Assembly: GCA_019449415.1 (NCBI GenBank)
Contig: JAGRPP010000015.1
Coordinates: 62,001 to 126,000 of the forward strand
Origin: Geothrix sp.
GTDB taxonomy: Bacteria; Acidobacteriota; Holophagae; Holophagales; Holophagaceae
Length of the DNA: 64,000 bases
Direction of reading: 5' to 3'
Of the stretch, positions 7,297 through 16,652 are shown piece by piece; position 1 is the first letter of the stretch; each line of letters begins with the position of its first letter. The translations under genes were made by a program, and so were the position numbers. The notes under the pieces were generated by a model that had not been told where the DNA came from, did not search any database, and saw only the letters and a list, made by a program, of their open reading frames with translations.

Positions 7297-8307
7297 CTAA
7301 AGGCTCTTGATCGCCGCGATCTCCTGAGGGCTCAGGTAGCGCCAGGCGCCGGGCTTCAGCAGGGGATCAGCCAGGGGGCCGAACTGCACCCGGCGCAGCT
7401 TGCTGACGGGGTGGCCCACGGCGGCGAACATGCGACGGATCTGCTGGTTCTTGCCTTCGGTGAGGGTCACCTTCAGCCAGGGGTTGTCGCCCTTCTCCGC
7501 GATCTCGATGTGGCAGGGCTTGAGACGGCGCCCGCTGAGCAGGAAGCCCTCCTGGAATTCCTTCAGGAGCTCGGGCCGGGGATTGCGGTGCACCTTGACG
7601 AGGTAGACCTTGGGAATTTCGTGTTCGGGCCCCATGAGCACCTGGGCCAGGGCTCCGTCATTGGTCATGAGCAGCAGCCCCTCGGAGTTGAAGTCCAAGC
7701 GGCCCACCGGGTAGAGCCGGCCCGGTACGCCCTTGAGCAGCGCCATCACGGTGGGGCGGCCTTGGTCGTCCCTCACGGTGGTCACATAGCCCTTCGGCTT
7801 GTTCATGAGGATGTAGACCGGCGCCTCGCGCTGGATCTCGACCAGGTCCACGGTGATCTCGTCCCGGCGGGAGTCCGCGCAGGCGCCCAGCTCGGTGACG
7901 GTCTTCCCGTTCACCTGCACGCGGCCGTCGAGGATGATCTGCTCGCAGGCCCGACGGCTGGCGATGCCCGCAGCGGCCAGGATCTTCTGCAGGCGGTCCT
8001 GGCCGGCCCGGGCGGGGCGGGGCGAGGCACCGCTGGGGTGGGGCGCCGCGGCCTTGCGCGGGGCCTGCTTGGCCGCGGGTCGGGTCTTGTCGATGGCGGG
8101 GCGCCGGGCGGGAGCACCGGAGGTGGGGCGGGCGGTGGGGCGGGCGCCCGCGCTTGAGGATGGGCGGGAGGCGGACGAGGACCGGGCCGGACCTGGGGCC
8201 GGGCGGGCAGGAGCCGAGGTCCGGGTCACGCCGGTGGCCGGGCGGCCGGTGGCGGGCTTGCGGGTGGTGGGCGCAGTGCGGGGCCCCTTCGGGGCGGGCT
8301 TTCTCAT
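7297..8307 (-). CDS. rluB: 23S rRNA pseudouridine synthase, RluB/RsuA family, long basic N-terminus
   Basis: 336 residues. Residues 1-104 are low complexity (Pro, Ala, Arg, Thr, Ser) and strongly basic. The S4 RNA-binding domain follows at about 105-150 (LQKILAAAGIASRRACEQII). The catalytic domain has MNKPKGYVTT and PVGRLDFNSEGLLLMTNDG with catalytic Asp205, then GKNQQIRRMFAAVGHPV. The family isomerises a specific uridine in rRNA; RluB (U2605 of the large subunit) is the closest fit by motif layout, but RluE/RluF/RsuA are related. The ATG at 8307 has AAGGAG six bases upstream, which supports the long form. The disordered basic tail probably adds RNA affinity (inference). Confidence 0.88.
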   Translation of the reverse strand: MRKPAPKGPRTAPTTRKPATGRPATGVTRTSAPARPAPGPARSSSASRPSSSAGARPTARPTSGAPARRPAIDKTRPAAKQAPRKAAAPHPSGASPRPARAGQDRLQKILAAAGIASRRACEQIILDGRVQVNGKTVTELGACADSRRDEITVDLVEIQREAPVYILMNKPKGYVTTVRDDQGRPTVMALLKGVPGRLYPVGRLDFNSEGLLLMTNDGALAQVLMGPEHEIPKVYLVKVHRNPRPELLKEFQEGFLLSGRRLKPCHIEIAEKGDNPWLKVTLTEGKNQQIRRMFAAVGHPVSKLRRVQFGPLADPLLKPGAWRYLSPQEIAAIKSL

Positions 8308-8349
8308 GGCAGCTCCTTCGGCGTCTCCCGACGCGGAAGGGCCAGTCTA

Positions 8350-8919
8350 TCAGGCCACGGGCGTCCGCGTGGCCCGCATGAAGTAGTGGATGCCCGAGGC
8401 CAGCACCAGGGCGGCCACCAGCCAGTACATCTCGGGGAGGAAGGGGTCCATCCAGGGGCGGTAGCCCAGGGCGTTGAAGAGCAGGCCGAGCGAGACGGCG
8501 ATCAGCTGCATGGCGGTACTGAGCTTGCCCAGCAGGCTCGGGTGGAATTTGCTATCGCTGAGGCGATCGACCGAGGCGAACGCGTAGAACGAGATCACCA
8601 GATCCCGCGTGATGGCTAGGATGGCCACCCACACGGGAATGGGCGCGGCCATGCCCTGGGTGCGCCAGGCCAGGAGGATGAAGGCCGTGGTCATCAGCAG
8701 CTTGTCCGCGGCCGGATCCAGCACGGCCCCCAGGTCCGAGCGCTGGTTGAAGGCCCGGGCGATGAGGCCATCCAGCAGGTCGGTGAATCCCGCGGCGGCG
8801 AAGAGCACGAAAGCCTGCCAGTGGTGGCCGTACCAGACCGCGATGGCGAAAAAGGGGATCGCCAGGATCCGCAGCAAGGTCAGTGCGTTGGGCAGGGTCA
8901 GTGGGCTGGAGGAGGTCAT
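8350..8919 (-). CDS. pgsA: CDP-diacylglycerol--glycerol-3-phosphate 3-phosphatidyltransferase
   Basis: 189 residues with about five membrane segments, the usual PgsA length. The CDP-alcohol phosphotransferase signature D-G-x2-A-R-x8-G-x3-D-x3-D is complete at Asp50 to Asp72. The enzyme makes phosphatidylglycerol phosphate in the inner membrane, the committed step to phosphatidylglycerol and cardiolipin. The opening LPNALTLLRILAIP is also typical. It is divergent from feoA and lies 42 bases downstream of the pseudouridine synthase gene start on the same strand. Other members of the superfamily use different head groups; PgsA fits best by length and N-terminal motif. Confidence 0.87.
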   Translation of the reverse strand: MTSSSPLTLPNALTLLRILAIPFFAIAVWYGHHWQAFVLFAAAGFTDLLDGLIARAFNQRSDLGAVLDPAADKLLMTTAFILLAWRTQGMAAPIPVWVAILAITRDLVISFYAFASVDRLSDSKFHPSLLGKLSTAMQLIAVSLGLLFNALGYRPWMDPFLPEMYWLVAALVLASGIHYFMRATRTPVA

Positions 8920-8963
8920 GTCCGGTCTAGTTTAGACGGAGATCACATCCTTTGACTTCGACC

Positions 8964-8991
8964 TTGTAGCACCCTGAGGCTGAGCTACACT
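8964..8991 (+). promoter_or_regulatory. Possible feoA promoter with inverted repeat
   Basis: TTGTAG (8964-8969) and TACACT (8986-8991) are 16 bases apart, four of six matches each to sigma-70 elements, and end 19 bases before the feoA ATG. The same bases form an inverted repeat, TGTAGC (8965-8970) with GCTACA (8984-8989), which could be a regulator site. It does not resemble a classical Fur box. Confidence 0.35.
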
Positions 8992-9010
8992 GGATCACGG
9001 AGTTGAGATT

Positions 9011-9256
9011 ATGACTCAGAATCTATCAATCCCCCTGAGCGACCTCCAACCGGGGGACGAGGGGGAGGTCATCCAGGTGCAGGCCCAGGGTCAGATCCGT
9101 CAGCGCCTGCTGGAGATGGGCTTCATCCGGGGCGCGCGCCTCCGGGTCGAGAAGCTGGCGCCGCTGGGCGATCCCATGGAACTCGTGATCAAGGGCTACC
9201 ACCTGTCGCTGCGGCGGGACGAGAGCGCCTGCATCCTCGTCCAGCGGGTGGCCTGA
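9011..9256 (+). CDS. feoA: Ferrous iron transport protein A
   Basis: 81 residues, a small SH3-like cytoplasmic protein. The core (LSDLQPGDEGEVIQV, then RQRLLEMGFIRGARLRVEK, APLGDPMELVIKGYHLSLRRDE) is the conserved FeoA pattern. FeoA binds FeoB and is needed for Fe(II) uptake. Its TGA stop shares one base with the feoB ATG, so the two are translationally coupled. Confidence 0.93.
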   Translation: MTQNLSIPLSDLQPGDEGEVIQVQAQGQIRQRLLEMGFIRGARLRVEKLAPLGDPMELVIKGYHLSLRRDESACILVQRVA

Positions 9257-11427
9257 TGGCCCTGACCATCGCCCTCGCGGGCAATCCCAACTGCGGGAAG
9301 ACCACCCTGTTCAACGCCCTGACCGGGGCCCGGCATCATGTGGGCAACTGGCCCGGCGTCACCGTGGAGCGGCGCAGCGGAACCTTCGAGCAGGACGGCT
9401 CGACCCTGGAGGTGGTGGACCTGCCCGGCACCTACTCCCTGGCCGCCCGCAGTGAGGACGAGCGCGTGGCGGCCCAGTTCCTGGCCTCCCCCGAAGTGGA
9501 CCTCGTCCTGAATGTGCTCGACGCCTCGAACCTGGAGCGGAACCTCTACCTCAGCACCCAGCTGCTGGAACTCGGCAAGCCCGTGGCCTTCGTCCTGAAC
9601 ATGGTGGACGATGCCGAGAACCGCGGCGTGCGCATCGATGTGCCCGCCCTGGAGACGCTCCTGGGCGGCCCCGTGATCCCGACGGTGGGCAACCGCGAGC
9701 AGGGCATTCCCGAGCTGAAGGTCCTGCTGGCCACCCTGGCCCGGGGGGAATCCACCCGCTGCCGGCGCGTCACGGTGGACTACGGGCACGACATCGAGGG
9801 CGAGCTGCGGAAGCTCGAGACGGAGATCTGCCGCGACGAGCTGCTCGAGGCGGCCATGCCGCCCCGCTGGCTGGCCCTCCAGCTGCTGGAGAACAATGCC
9901 GACGCCAAGCGCCGGGTGTCGGAGAGCCATGCCAGCGAGGCGATCAGCCAGCAGCTGGCGAAGAGCTTCGCCTTCCTGGAGCCGCACCTGGGCGCCGACG
10001 GCGCCACGCTGGTGGCCGAGCGGCGCTACGGCTTCGCCCACGGCCTGGTGAAGGAAGTGGCCACGGCGCCGGACGAGGGCCGGACGCCCACCTCCCGGCT
10101 GGATGCCATCCTCACCCACCGCCTGCTGGGCATCCCCATCTTCCTGGGCATTCTGGCCCTGGTGTACTCCGTGTCGTTCATCCTCGGGAAGATCCCTCAG
10201 GATTGGATCGCCGAGGGCTTCAAGGCGCTGTCGGGTTTCGCGGAAGCCCGCCTGCCCGCAGGCGAGCTGACCAGCCTGCTGGTCGATGGCGTGATCCCCG
10301 GGGTGAGCGCCGTGATCGTCTTCGTGCCCGTGATCATGATTCTCATGGGCTGCATCGCCTTCCTGGAGGACACGGGCTACATGGCCCGGGCGGCCTTCAT
10401 CATGGACCGCCTCATGCATGTCATGGGTCTCCACGGGAAGAGCTTCATCCCCCTCATCATGGGCAGCGGCTGCAATGTGCCGGCCATCCAGGCGGCCCGC
10501 ACCATCGAAAGTCGGCAGGACCGCCTCATCACGATCCTCGTGACGCCCCTGGTGAGCTGTTCGGCCCGCCTGCAGGTCTACATCGTCATCGCCGGGACTT
10601 TCTTCACGCCCTTCAAGGCGGCCCTCGCCATCATCGCCATGCACTTCCTGGGCCTGGGCCTGGCGGTGCTCATGGGCCGGCTGCTCCGCAGCGCCCTATT
10701 CAGCGGACCCAGCTCCCCCTTCGTGATGGAACTGCCGCCCTACCGCCTGCCGGTGCTGAAGGCCACGCTCATCCACATGTGGGAGAAGGGCTCGATCTTC
10801 CTCACCCGCGCTGGCACCACCATCTTCGCGGGTGCCACGCTGATCTGGTTCCTGTCGCGCTATCCCGGGATCGCCAACCGCGAATGGACCCTGGAATACC
10901 AGCAGCAGCGTCAGGCCGTCTCGGTGCTGGGCCTGCCGCAGGCCGAATCCGACGAGCGCCTCAGGGCTCTCCAGCTCGCCCACGAGAGCCGCATCGTGAA
11001 CACCAGCCTTGCCGCCCGGCTGGGTCAGAAGGTGGAGCCCCTGCTGCGGCCCATCCTCGATCCCGACCACAAGCGGGCCGAGGCCTGGAAGGATGTCATC
11101 GCGCTCACGGCGGGCTTCGTGGCCAAGGAGATCGTGGTCTCCACCATGGCCGTCATCCACCAGGCCAGCGAGGAGCCGAAGGAGGGCGAGCGCCTCAGCC
11201 CCCTGCAGGTGGCCCTGCGTGACAACTCCGGTCTGAGCCCTCTCACCGCCCTGGCCTTCATGGTCTTCACCCTGATCTACACCCCGTGCCTGGGCACCAT
11301 CGCCATGATCCGCCGTGAGGCGGGCAGCTGGGGCTGGGCCGGCTTCACGGTGGCCTATGGGCTGGTGCTGGGTTGGGGGCTGGCCTGGGTCACCGTGGCC
11401 GTGGGCCGCGCCTTCGGATTCGCCTGA
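9256..11427 (+). CDS. feoB: Ferrous iron transporter FeoB
   Basis: 723 residues. The N-terminal G domain has G1 GNPNCGKTT (9-17), G3 DLPG (55-58) and G4 NMVD (115-118), then the helical GDI-like domain. The membrane part carries the two Gate motifs, with MGSGCNVPA and LVSCSARLQVYIV holding the Cys residues implicated in Fe(II) passage, and the YTPCLGTIA motif near the C-terminus. It imports ferrous iron across the inner membrane, suiting an organism that lives at low oxygen. It is coupled to feoA at the start and followed by a small Cys-rich gene after 7 bases. Confidence 0.95.
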   Translation: MALTIALAGNPNCGKTTLFNALTGARHHVGNWPGVTVERRSGTFEQDGSTLEVVDLPGTYSLAARSEDERVAAQFLASPEVDLVLNVLDASNLERNLYLSTQLLELGKPVAFVLNMVDDAENRGVRIDVPALETLLGGPVIPTVGNREQGIPELKVLLATLARGESTRCRRVTVDYGHDIEGELRKLETEICRDELLEAAMPPRWLALQLLENNADAKRRVSESHASEAISQQLAKSFAFLEPHLGADGATLVAERRYGFAHGLVKEVATAPDEGRTPTSRLDAILTHRLLGIPIFLGILALVYSVSFILGKIPQDWIAEGFKALSGFAEARLPAGELTSLLVDGVIPGVSAVIVFVPVIMILMGCIAFLEDTGYMARAAFIMDRLMHVMGLHGKSFIPLIMGSGCNVPAIQAARTIESRQDRLITILVTPLVSCSARLQVYIVIAGTFFTPFKAALAIIAMHFLGLGLAVLMGRLLRSALFSGPSSPFVMELPPYRLPVLKATLIHMWEKGSIFLTRAGTTIFAGATLIWFLSRYPGIANREWTLEYQQQRQAVSVLGLPQAESDERLRALQLAHESRIVNTSLAARLGQKVEPLLRPILDPDHKRAEAWKDVIALTAGFVAKEIVVSTMAVIHQASEEPKEGERLSPLQVALRDNSGLSPLTALAFMVFTLIYTPCLGTIAMIRREAGSWGWAGFTVAYGLVLGWGLAWVTVAVGRAFGFA

Positions 11428-11434
11428 GGTGGCC

Positions 11435-11587
11435 ATGACCGTCCAGTCCTTCCTCGCAGTCTCGGCGGCAGGCCTCGCGGCCCTCTACTTCCTGCGCGGA
11501 GCCGTCCAGGATCTGCGCGGGGGCAAGCCCGGCGGAAGCTGCGGGAAATGCTCGTCGGGAGGCTGCCCGGCCGCTCAGCGGAAATAG
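11435..11587 (+). CDS. FeoB-associated Cys-rich membrane peptide
   Basis: A 50-residue gene. One N-terminal hydrophobic segment (about residues 5-23) precedes a Gly-rich tail with three cysteines (SCGKCSSGGC). The position directly after feoB and the layout of one TM helix plus a short Cys-rich tail match the FeoB-associated Cys-rich membrane protein family, thought to help Fe(II) transport in place of FeoC. AGGTGG lies just before the ATG. The Cys cluster probably binds iron or zinc (inference). Confidence 0.8.
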   Translation: MTVQSFLAVSAAGLAALYFLRGAVQDLRGGKPGGSCGKCSSGGCPAAQRK

Positions 11588-11631
11588 GGAACAGGCCCTA
11601 GAATCCATGGGTAGAGAAGGTGTGCCCATTG

Positions 11632-14600
11632 ATGGAACGCGGAAACCTGGAGATCGTCGTCCGAGGCGCGGAGGAGCATAACCTCGCGGGTTTCGATGTA
11701 CGGATTCCGCGCCGGAGCCTCACGGTCATCACGGGCGTGTCGGGCTCCGGCAAGTCCTCCCTCGCCTTCGATACGCTGTTCCGGGAAGGCCAGCGCCGCT
11801 TCCTGGGCACCCTGCCGTCCTACGCCCGCCAGTTCATGGGTGGGCTCGCGCGACCGGCGGTGCGGAGCATCGGCGGGCTGGGCCCCGCAGTGGCCGTGGG
11901 CCAGCGAGCCAGCCTCGCCAATCCGCGATCCACGGTGGGCACCCTCACGGAGGGGTGGGATCTGCTGCGCCTGATCTTCGCGCGGTTGGGCACGGCACCG
12001 GAGGACATTCATCCAACCCGGGGTCTGTTCTCCTTCAACGGCGAGGAGGGGGCCTGTCCCCACTGCAAGGGGCTCGGCGTGGAGGACCGCCTGGACCTGG
12101 ACCTGCTGGTGGCGGATTCTGCCAGGTCATTGAGGGATGGGGCGCTGCGCGTCAGCACGCCGAACGGCTACCTCATGTACTCGCAGGTGACGCTCCCGGT
12201 GCTGGACACCGTCTTGCAGGCCCACGGCGGATCCGTGGACATCCCCTGGGGGGAGCTGAGCGAGGAGGTGCGCCAGGTGGTGCTCTTCGGCTCTGACCGG
12301 CTCAAGGTCCCCTACGGCAAGCATCCTCTGGAGTCGCGCCTGAAGTGGACCGGCATCACGGCCCGGCCACGCCAGGAGGGCTTCTACCGGGGGCTGGTGC
12401 CGGTCATGGAAGAGATCCTGCGCGGCAAGCGCAACGACTCGATCCTCCGCTTCGTCCGGAGCTCCAGCTGCTCCGCCTGCCAGGGCACGCGGTTGCGTCC
12501 CGAGGCGCTGGCGGTGACCTGGCGCGGGAAGCGCATCGTGGACCTCGCCGCCATGACGGTGCGCCAGCTCCGGGAGCACCTGGCGGAGGTCGAGGCCTCG
12601 CCCGACGAAGCACCCGTCCTGGGGCCCATTCGGGCCGACCTGCTGGCCCGCTGCGAGCTCTTGCTGGAACTGGGGCTGGGGTATCTGACTCTGGATCGCC
12701 CGGCCCCCAGCCTCTCCCGCGGCGAAGCTCAGCGGCTGCGCCTGATCAGCCTGGCGTTGGGGGAGCTGCGGGGACTGCTGGTGGTCCTGGACGAACCCAC
12801 GGCTGGCCTCCATCCTCACGAGGTAGGCCGTCTGATCGGGGTGTTGCAGCGCCTCCGGGACCAGGGCCAGACGGTGGTGGTGGTGGAGCATGATGCCCTC
12901 GTGGCCCGCTCCGCCGATTGGCTGATCGACCTGGGGCCCGGCCCAGGGCGGGAGGGTGGGCAGCTGCTGTGGAGCGGCCCGCCTTCGGACCTCCTGGCGC
13001 GAATAGCCAAGGGGCCTTCCACGCCCACGGAGGCCTGGCTGGCAGCCGGGTTGACGGGGTCTCGGGCCCTGGCCCTAGGCCGACCCCGCGCCGATCAGGG
13101 GACCCTGCGCCTGGAGGGCCTGAACCGGAACAACCTCCAGAACCTCTCCCTGGAGCTGGAACCGGGCGCCCTCCATGTGATCTCCGGGGTGTCCGGGGCG
13201 GGCAAGACCTCGCTGCTTGAGGAAGTGGTGGCGCGCATTCGGGCAGGCCAGGTCCCCGGCGCCGCCTTCCGCCGCATCGTCCAGGTGGATGCCGATCCGA
13301 TCGGGCGCACCCCCCGCTCCAATGCGGCGACCTACACCGGGGCCTTCGACCTCATCCGCGACCTGTTCGCGGCCACGGCCGAGGCCAAGGCGCGGGGGCT
13401 GGGCAAGGGGCATTTCTCCTTCAACACGGCGGGAGGCCGCTGCGAGGCCTGCGAAGGCGCGGGCGTTCAGGAAGTCGGCATGCGGTACCTGGGCAGCGTG
13501 GACCTGGTCTGCGACCTCTGCGGGGGGCGGCGCTTCCATCCCGAGGTCCTGGCGGTGCGGTACCGGGACCGGAACATGGCGGACCTTCTGGAGGGGAGCA
13601 TCGCCGAGGCCGCGGACCTCTTTGCGGACCATCCGAGGCTCCATCGCATCCTCGATGCGCTTCTGAAGGTGGGGCTGGGCTACCTGCCCCTGGGCCAGCC
13701 CGCCACGACGCTGTCCGGCGGGGAGGCTCAGCGGGTGAAGCTGGCCACGGAACTGGCCAAGGCGGACAAGGGCCCAGCCCTCATCGCCCTGGACGAGCCC
13801 ACCACGGGGCTCCACGCCGCCGATGTCGCGGTGCTCCTGGCGGCCTGGGACCACCTGCTCGCGGCGGGCCACACGCTGTTGGTGGTGGATAACGACCGGG
13901 CGGTGGTGCGTCGCGCGGACCGCGTGCTGGATCTCGGCCCCGGGAGCGGTCCCGAGGGAGGGCGCGTCGTGGCCTCCGGCCCTCCGGCCGCCATCGTCGC
14001 GTGCCCGGAATCGCTCACGGGCGCGGCGCTGCGGGAGGCTCTGCCGCCCCTTCTCCCGACGGCCATTCGCGAAGACGATCCGCCCATCGAGCTGCGGGGG
14101 GTGCGGACCCACAACCTCCGGGACCTCGACCTGGTCATCCCGGCGCAGGGCCTGACCGTGGTGACGGGGCCTTCCGGATGCGGCAAGTCCTCGCTGGTCG
14201 TCGATACGCTCCTGGCCGAGGCCCAGAACCGCTTTGCGGACTTGGTCTCCCCTTGGGCGCGGCGCCTCCTGCCGCGGAAGGGCGGCGCCGAACTGGACGC
14301 CGCCCGGGGGCTGCAGGCGGCCGTGGCAGTCCCCCAGCGGGCGGGACGGCGGAATCCCCGCTCCACGGTGGGCACCGTCACGGAGCTGGACGAGCTGCTC
14401 CGCCTCCTGTTCGCCCGGGCCGGCGAGCGCCCCTGTCCCGCCTGCGGAACCCTGGCCCAGGGTGACCGCTGTGGCTGCGGGCAGGGGCTCCCCGGGCTCT
14501 GGGCCTCGGATTTCTCGCCCCATTCCGAGCGCGGCGCCTGCCCGAAATGCAAAGGATTGGGCTTCCTCCAGCGCTGCGATCCCGAGCGGCTGGTGAGCCA

Positions 14601-16551
14601 CCCTGATCGCCCTCTGGACGGGGGCGCCATGGACGGCACCCGCTTCGGCGCCTACCTGGGCGAGGCGGACGGGCAGTTCGTGGCCACCCTCCGGCGCGCC
14701 GCGGAAGGGGCCGGGCTGGACCTCGGGCGGCCCTGGCGGGAACTGGGCCCCGAGGAACGCAGGCTGGCCATGTTCGGCACGGGCAGCGCGGTGCACGAGG
14801 TGATCTGGCACTACCGGCGGCGGAAGGTGGCGGGCGTACACCGGCTCCAGACGGCGTGGGCCGGCTTCGCGACCCTGGTGGATCGGGAATACGAGCGGAT
14901 CCATGCCGACCCCAAGGGGGAGGAGCTGGAGGCCCTCCTGGTGGACAGTCCCTGTCCAGAGTGCGGCGGGGAGCGGCTGAAGGCGGTCGCTCGGAGCGTG
15001 CGCTTCGGCGGGCTCCGATTCCCTGAAGCCGCGGGATCGTCCATCGACCAGGCGCTCGGTTGGTTGGGCGAGTTGGACCTCCAGGGCCTTTCCCCGCGAA
15101 TGGCTTCGCTCACGCGCGACCTCCGCGAAGACATCCGCCGACGGCTCCAGGCCCTCGCGGAGGCTGGCCTGGGGTACCTGTCCGTGCCGCGGGAGATGGC
15201 GAGCCTCTCGGGCGGCGAGGCCCAGCGCGTGCGTCTGGCGGCCGCCCTGGATGGGGGCCTCGTGGGGGTCACCTACATCCTGGATGAACCCTCCCGCGGG
15301 CTCCATGCACGGGACATCCAGCGCCTGGGCGGCGTGCTGAGGAAACTCGCGGAGGCCGGCAATGCCGTGGTGGTGGTCGAGCACGAGAGCGCCCTCATCG
15401 CTGCGGCAGACCAGATCCTCGAATTGGGACCCGGGGCAGGGCCCGAGGGTGGGCGCCTCCTCGCTGCGGGCACGCCGGAGGATCTGAAGTGGCTCCCGGG
15501 ATCCCGCACCGGCGCCCAGCTCCGCCGTTCCCGCACCGCCACCGGCGGGCAGACCTGCACGACTTGGAGTCCGGCCGTCCGGGTGCAGGGAGCCCACCTC
15601 CACAACCTCCAGGGCATCGATGTGGCCTTTCCGGCCGGCCTGCTGGTGGGGGTGACGGGTGTCTCGGGGAGCGGGAAATCGACGCTCGTCCAGGAAGTGC
15701 TCGCGCCCTCGCTGAGGAATCACCTGCAGGGTCGGGGCCCCGTAGGCTGCGAAGGCATCCAGCTGACCGCGGACATCGGGGAGGTGATCACCGCGAATCA
15801 GGAAGGCATGGGCCTGGCGGGCCGGAGCACGGTCCTCACCCTCTCGGGCCTGAGCGAGGTCCTCCGCAGGCGCTATGCGGCGACGCCCCGGGCCAAGGCC
15901 TTGAAGCTCTCGGCGAAACATTTCTCCACCGCCGTTCCGGGCGGCCGCTGCGAAGCCTGTGAAGGTCGGGGCGTGATCACCGTGGCCATGGATCTGCTGC
16001 CGGATGTCACCGTGGGCTGCGAGGCCTGCCAGGGCCGGCGCTTCCAGCCCGAGGTGCTGGCATGCCGGGTGGCGGGCCGTTCCATCGCCGAGACGATGGA
16101 GGCCAGCGTGGCGGAGCTGATGGAGCCGTTCGCCCAGGACGCTCCGGTGGGCAGGTCTCTCGCGGCGCTGCACGAGGTGGGCTTGGGCTATCTGCGGCTG
16201 GGGCAGGAGGGGGGCACTCTGTCGGAGGGTGAGCGCCAGCGCCTCCGGCTGGCCGGTCTGCTGGCCGCGCTCAGGAAGGGAAGGGTCGCCCTCCTGCTGG
16301 ACGAGCCGACGCGCGGGCTGGGCTTCGAGGATGTGGACCGCCTGCTGGCCGCGCTGCGCCGGTTGGCGGGGGAAGGCCATCTCGTCGTGGCGGTCGAACA
16401 CGACCTGGATTTCATCGCCGCCTGCGATTGGGTGATCGACCTGGGCCCCGAGGGCGGTGCCGCCGGAGGGCGCGTGGTGGTCGAGGGATCGCCCGAACAG
16501 GTGGCCGCCTGTGCCGATTCCTTCACGGGGCAGGCTCTGGCGATCCTCTGA
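11632..16551 (+). CDS. Double-length UvrA-like ATPase (four ABC modules, no UvrB-binding domain)
   Basis: 1639 residues from the ATG at 11632 (AGAAGG 11 bases upstream; GTGs at 11620/11622 sit on the ribosome site). Canonical UvrA has about 940 residues and two ATPase modules; this has four. P-loops are at Gly35 (GVSGSGKSS), Gly519 (GVSGAGKTS), Gly846 (GPSGCGKSS) and Gly1343 (GVSGSGKST). Signatures are at 360 (LSRGEAQR), 694 (LSGGEAQR), 1192 (LSGGEAQR) and 1530 (LSEGERQR). Zinc-type pairs such as CPHCKGLG and RCEACEGAG are kept. In both halves the text runs from IFARLG or LLFARAG almost directly to LFSFN/SDFSP...GACPxC, so the UvrB-binding domain normally between them is absent. That matches UvrA2/DrrC-type proteins linked to drug or DNA-lesion tolerance. 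Two such units appear fused. It starts 44 bases after the feo genes. Confidence 0.88.
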   Translation: MERGNLEIVVRGAEEHNLAGFDVRIPRRSLTVITGVSGSGKSSLAFDTLFREGQRRFLGTLPSYARQFMGGLARPAVRSIGGLGPAVAVGQRASLANPRSTVGTLTEGWDLLRLIFARLGTAPEDIHPTRGLFSFNGEEGACPHCKGLGVEDRLDLDLLVADSARSLRDGALRVSTPNGYLMYSQVTLPVLDTVLQAHGGSVDIPWGELSEEVRQVVLFGSDRLKVPYGKHPLESRLKWTGITARPRQEGFYRGLVPVMEEILRGKRNDSILRFVRSSSCSACQGTRLRPEALAVTWRGKRIVDLAAMTVRQLREHLAEVEASPDEAPVLGPIRADLLARCELLLELGLGYLTLDRPAPSLSRGEAQRLRLISLALGELRGLLVVLDEPTAGLHPHEVGRLIGVLQRLRDQGQTVVVVEHDALVARSADWLIDLGPGPGREGGQLLWSGPPSDLLARIAKGPSTPTEAWLAAGLTGSRALALGRPRADQGTLRLEGLNRNNLQNLSLELEPGALHVISGVSGAGKTSLLEEVVARIRAGQVPGAAFRRIVQVDADPIGRTPRSNAATYTGAFDLIRDLFAATAEAKARGLGKGHFSFNTAGGRCEACEGAGVQEVGMRYLGSVDLVCDLCGGRRFHPEVLAVRYRDRNMADLLEGSIAEAADLFADHPRLHRILDALLKVGLGYLPLGQPATTLSGGEAQRVKLATELAKADKGPALIALDEPTTGLHAADVAVLLAAWDHLLAAGHTLLVVDNDRAVVRRADRVLDLGPGSGPEGGRVVASGPPAAIVACPESLTGAALREALPPLLPTAIREDDPPIELRGVRTHNLRDLDLVIPAQGLTVVTGPSGCGKSSLVVDTLLAEAQNRFADLVSPWARRLLPRKGGAELDAARGLQAAVAVPQRAGRRNPRSTVGTVTELDELLRLLFARAGERPCPACGTLAQGDRCGCGQGLPGLWASDFSPHSERGACPKCKGLGFLQRCDPERLVSHPDRPLDGGAMDGTRFGAYLGEADGQFVATLRRAAEGAGLDLGRPWRELGPEERRLAMFGTGSAVHEVIWHYRRRKVAGVHRLQTAWAGFATLVDREYERIHADPKGEELEALLVDSPCPECGGERLKAVARSVRFGGLRFPEAAGSSIDQALGWLGELDLQGLSPRMASLTRDLREDIRRRLQALAEAGLGYLSVPREMASLSGGEAQRVRLAAALDGGLVGVTYILDEPSRGLHARDIQRLGGVLRKLAEAGNAVVVVEHESALIAAADQILELGPGAGPEGGRLLAAGTPEDLKWLPGSRTGAQLRRSRTATGGQTCTTWSPAVRVQGAHLHNLQGIDVAFPAGLLVGVTGVSGSGKSTLVQEVLAPSLRNHLQGRGPVGCEGIQLTADIGEVITANQEGMGLAGRSTVLTLSGLSEVLRRRYAATPRAKALKLSAKHFSTAVPGGRCEACEGRGVITVAMDLLPDVTVGCEACQGRRFQPEVLACRVAGRSIAETMEASVAELMEPFAQDAPVGRSLAALHEVGLGYLRLGQEGGTLSEGERQRLRLAGLLAALRKGRVALLLDEPTRGLGFEDVDRLLAALRRLAGEGHLVVAVEHDLDFIAACDWVIDLGPEGGAAGGRVVVEGSPEQVAACADSFTGQALAIL

Positions 16552-16652
16552 GTGAACGGGTGAACATGCTCCCCGTGGGAACCTCGGCGGTCCTCTCCTG
16601 CGACAGGACGGGCCCCGTGGGGTTGCCGGTCCATTCCGATGGCGGAAATGCG

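Noticed and set aside
8920..9010. Fur box before feoA
   Set aside because: No GATAATGAT-type repeats and no copy of the TGAATTCA dyad found near fur; only a weak promoter with TGTAGC/GCTACA arms.
13075..16401. A 1108-codon open frame on the minus strand, inside the UvrA-like gene
   Set aside because: It is antisense to a gene with clear motifs and has the composition (His/Gln/Arg/Gly rich) of a GC-rich shadow frame.
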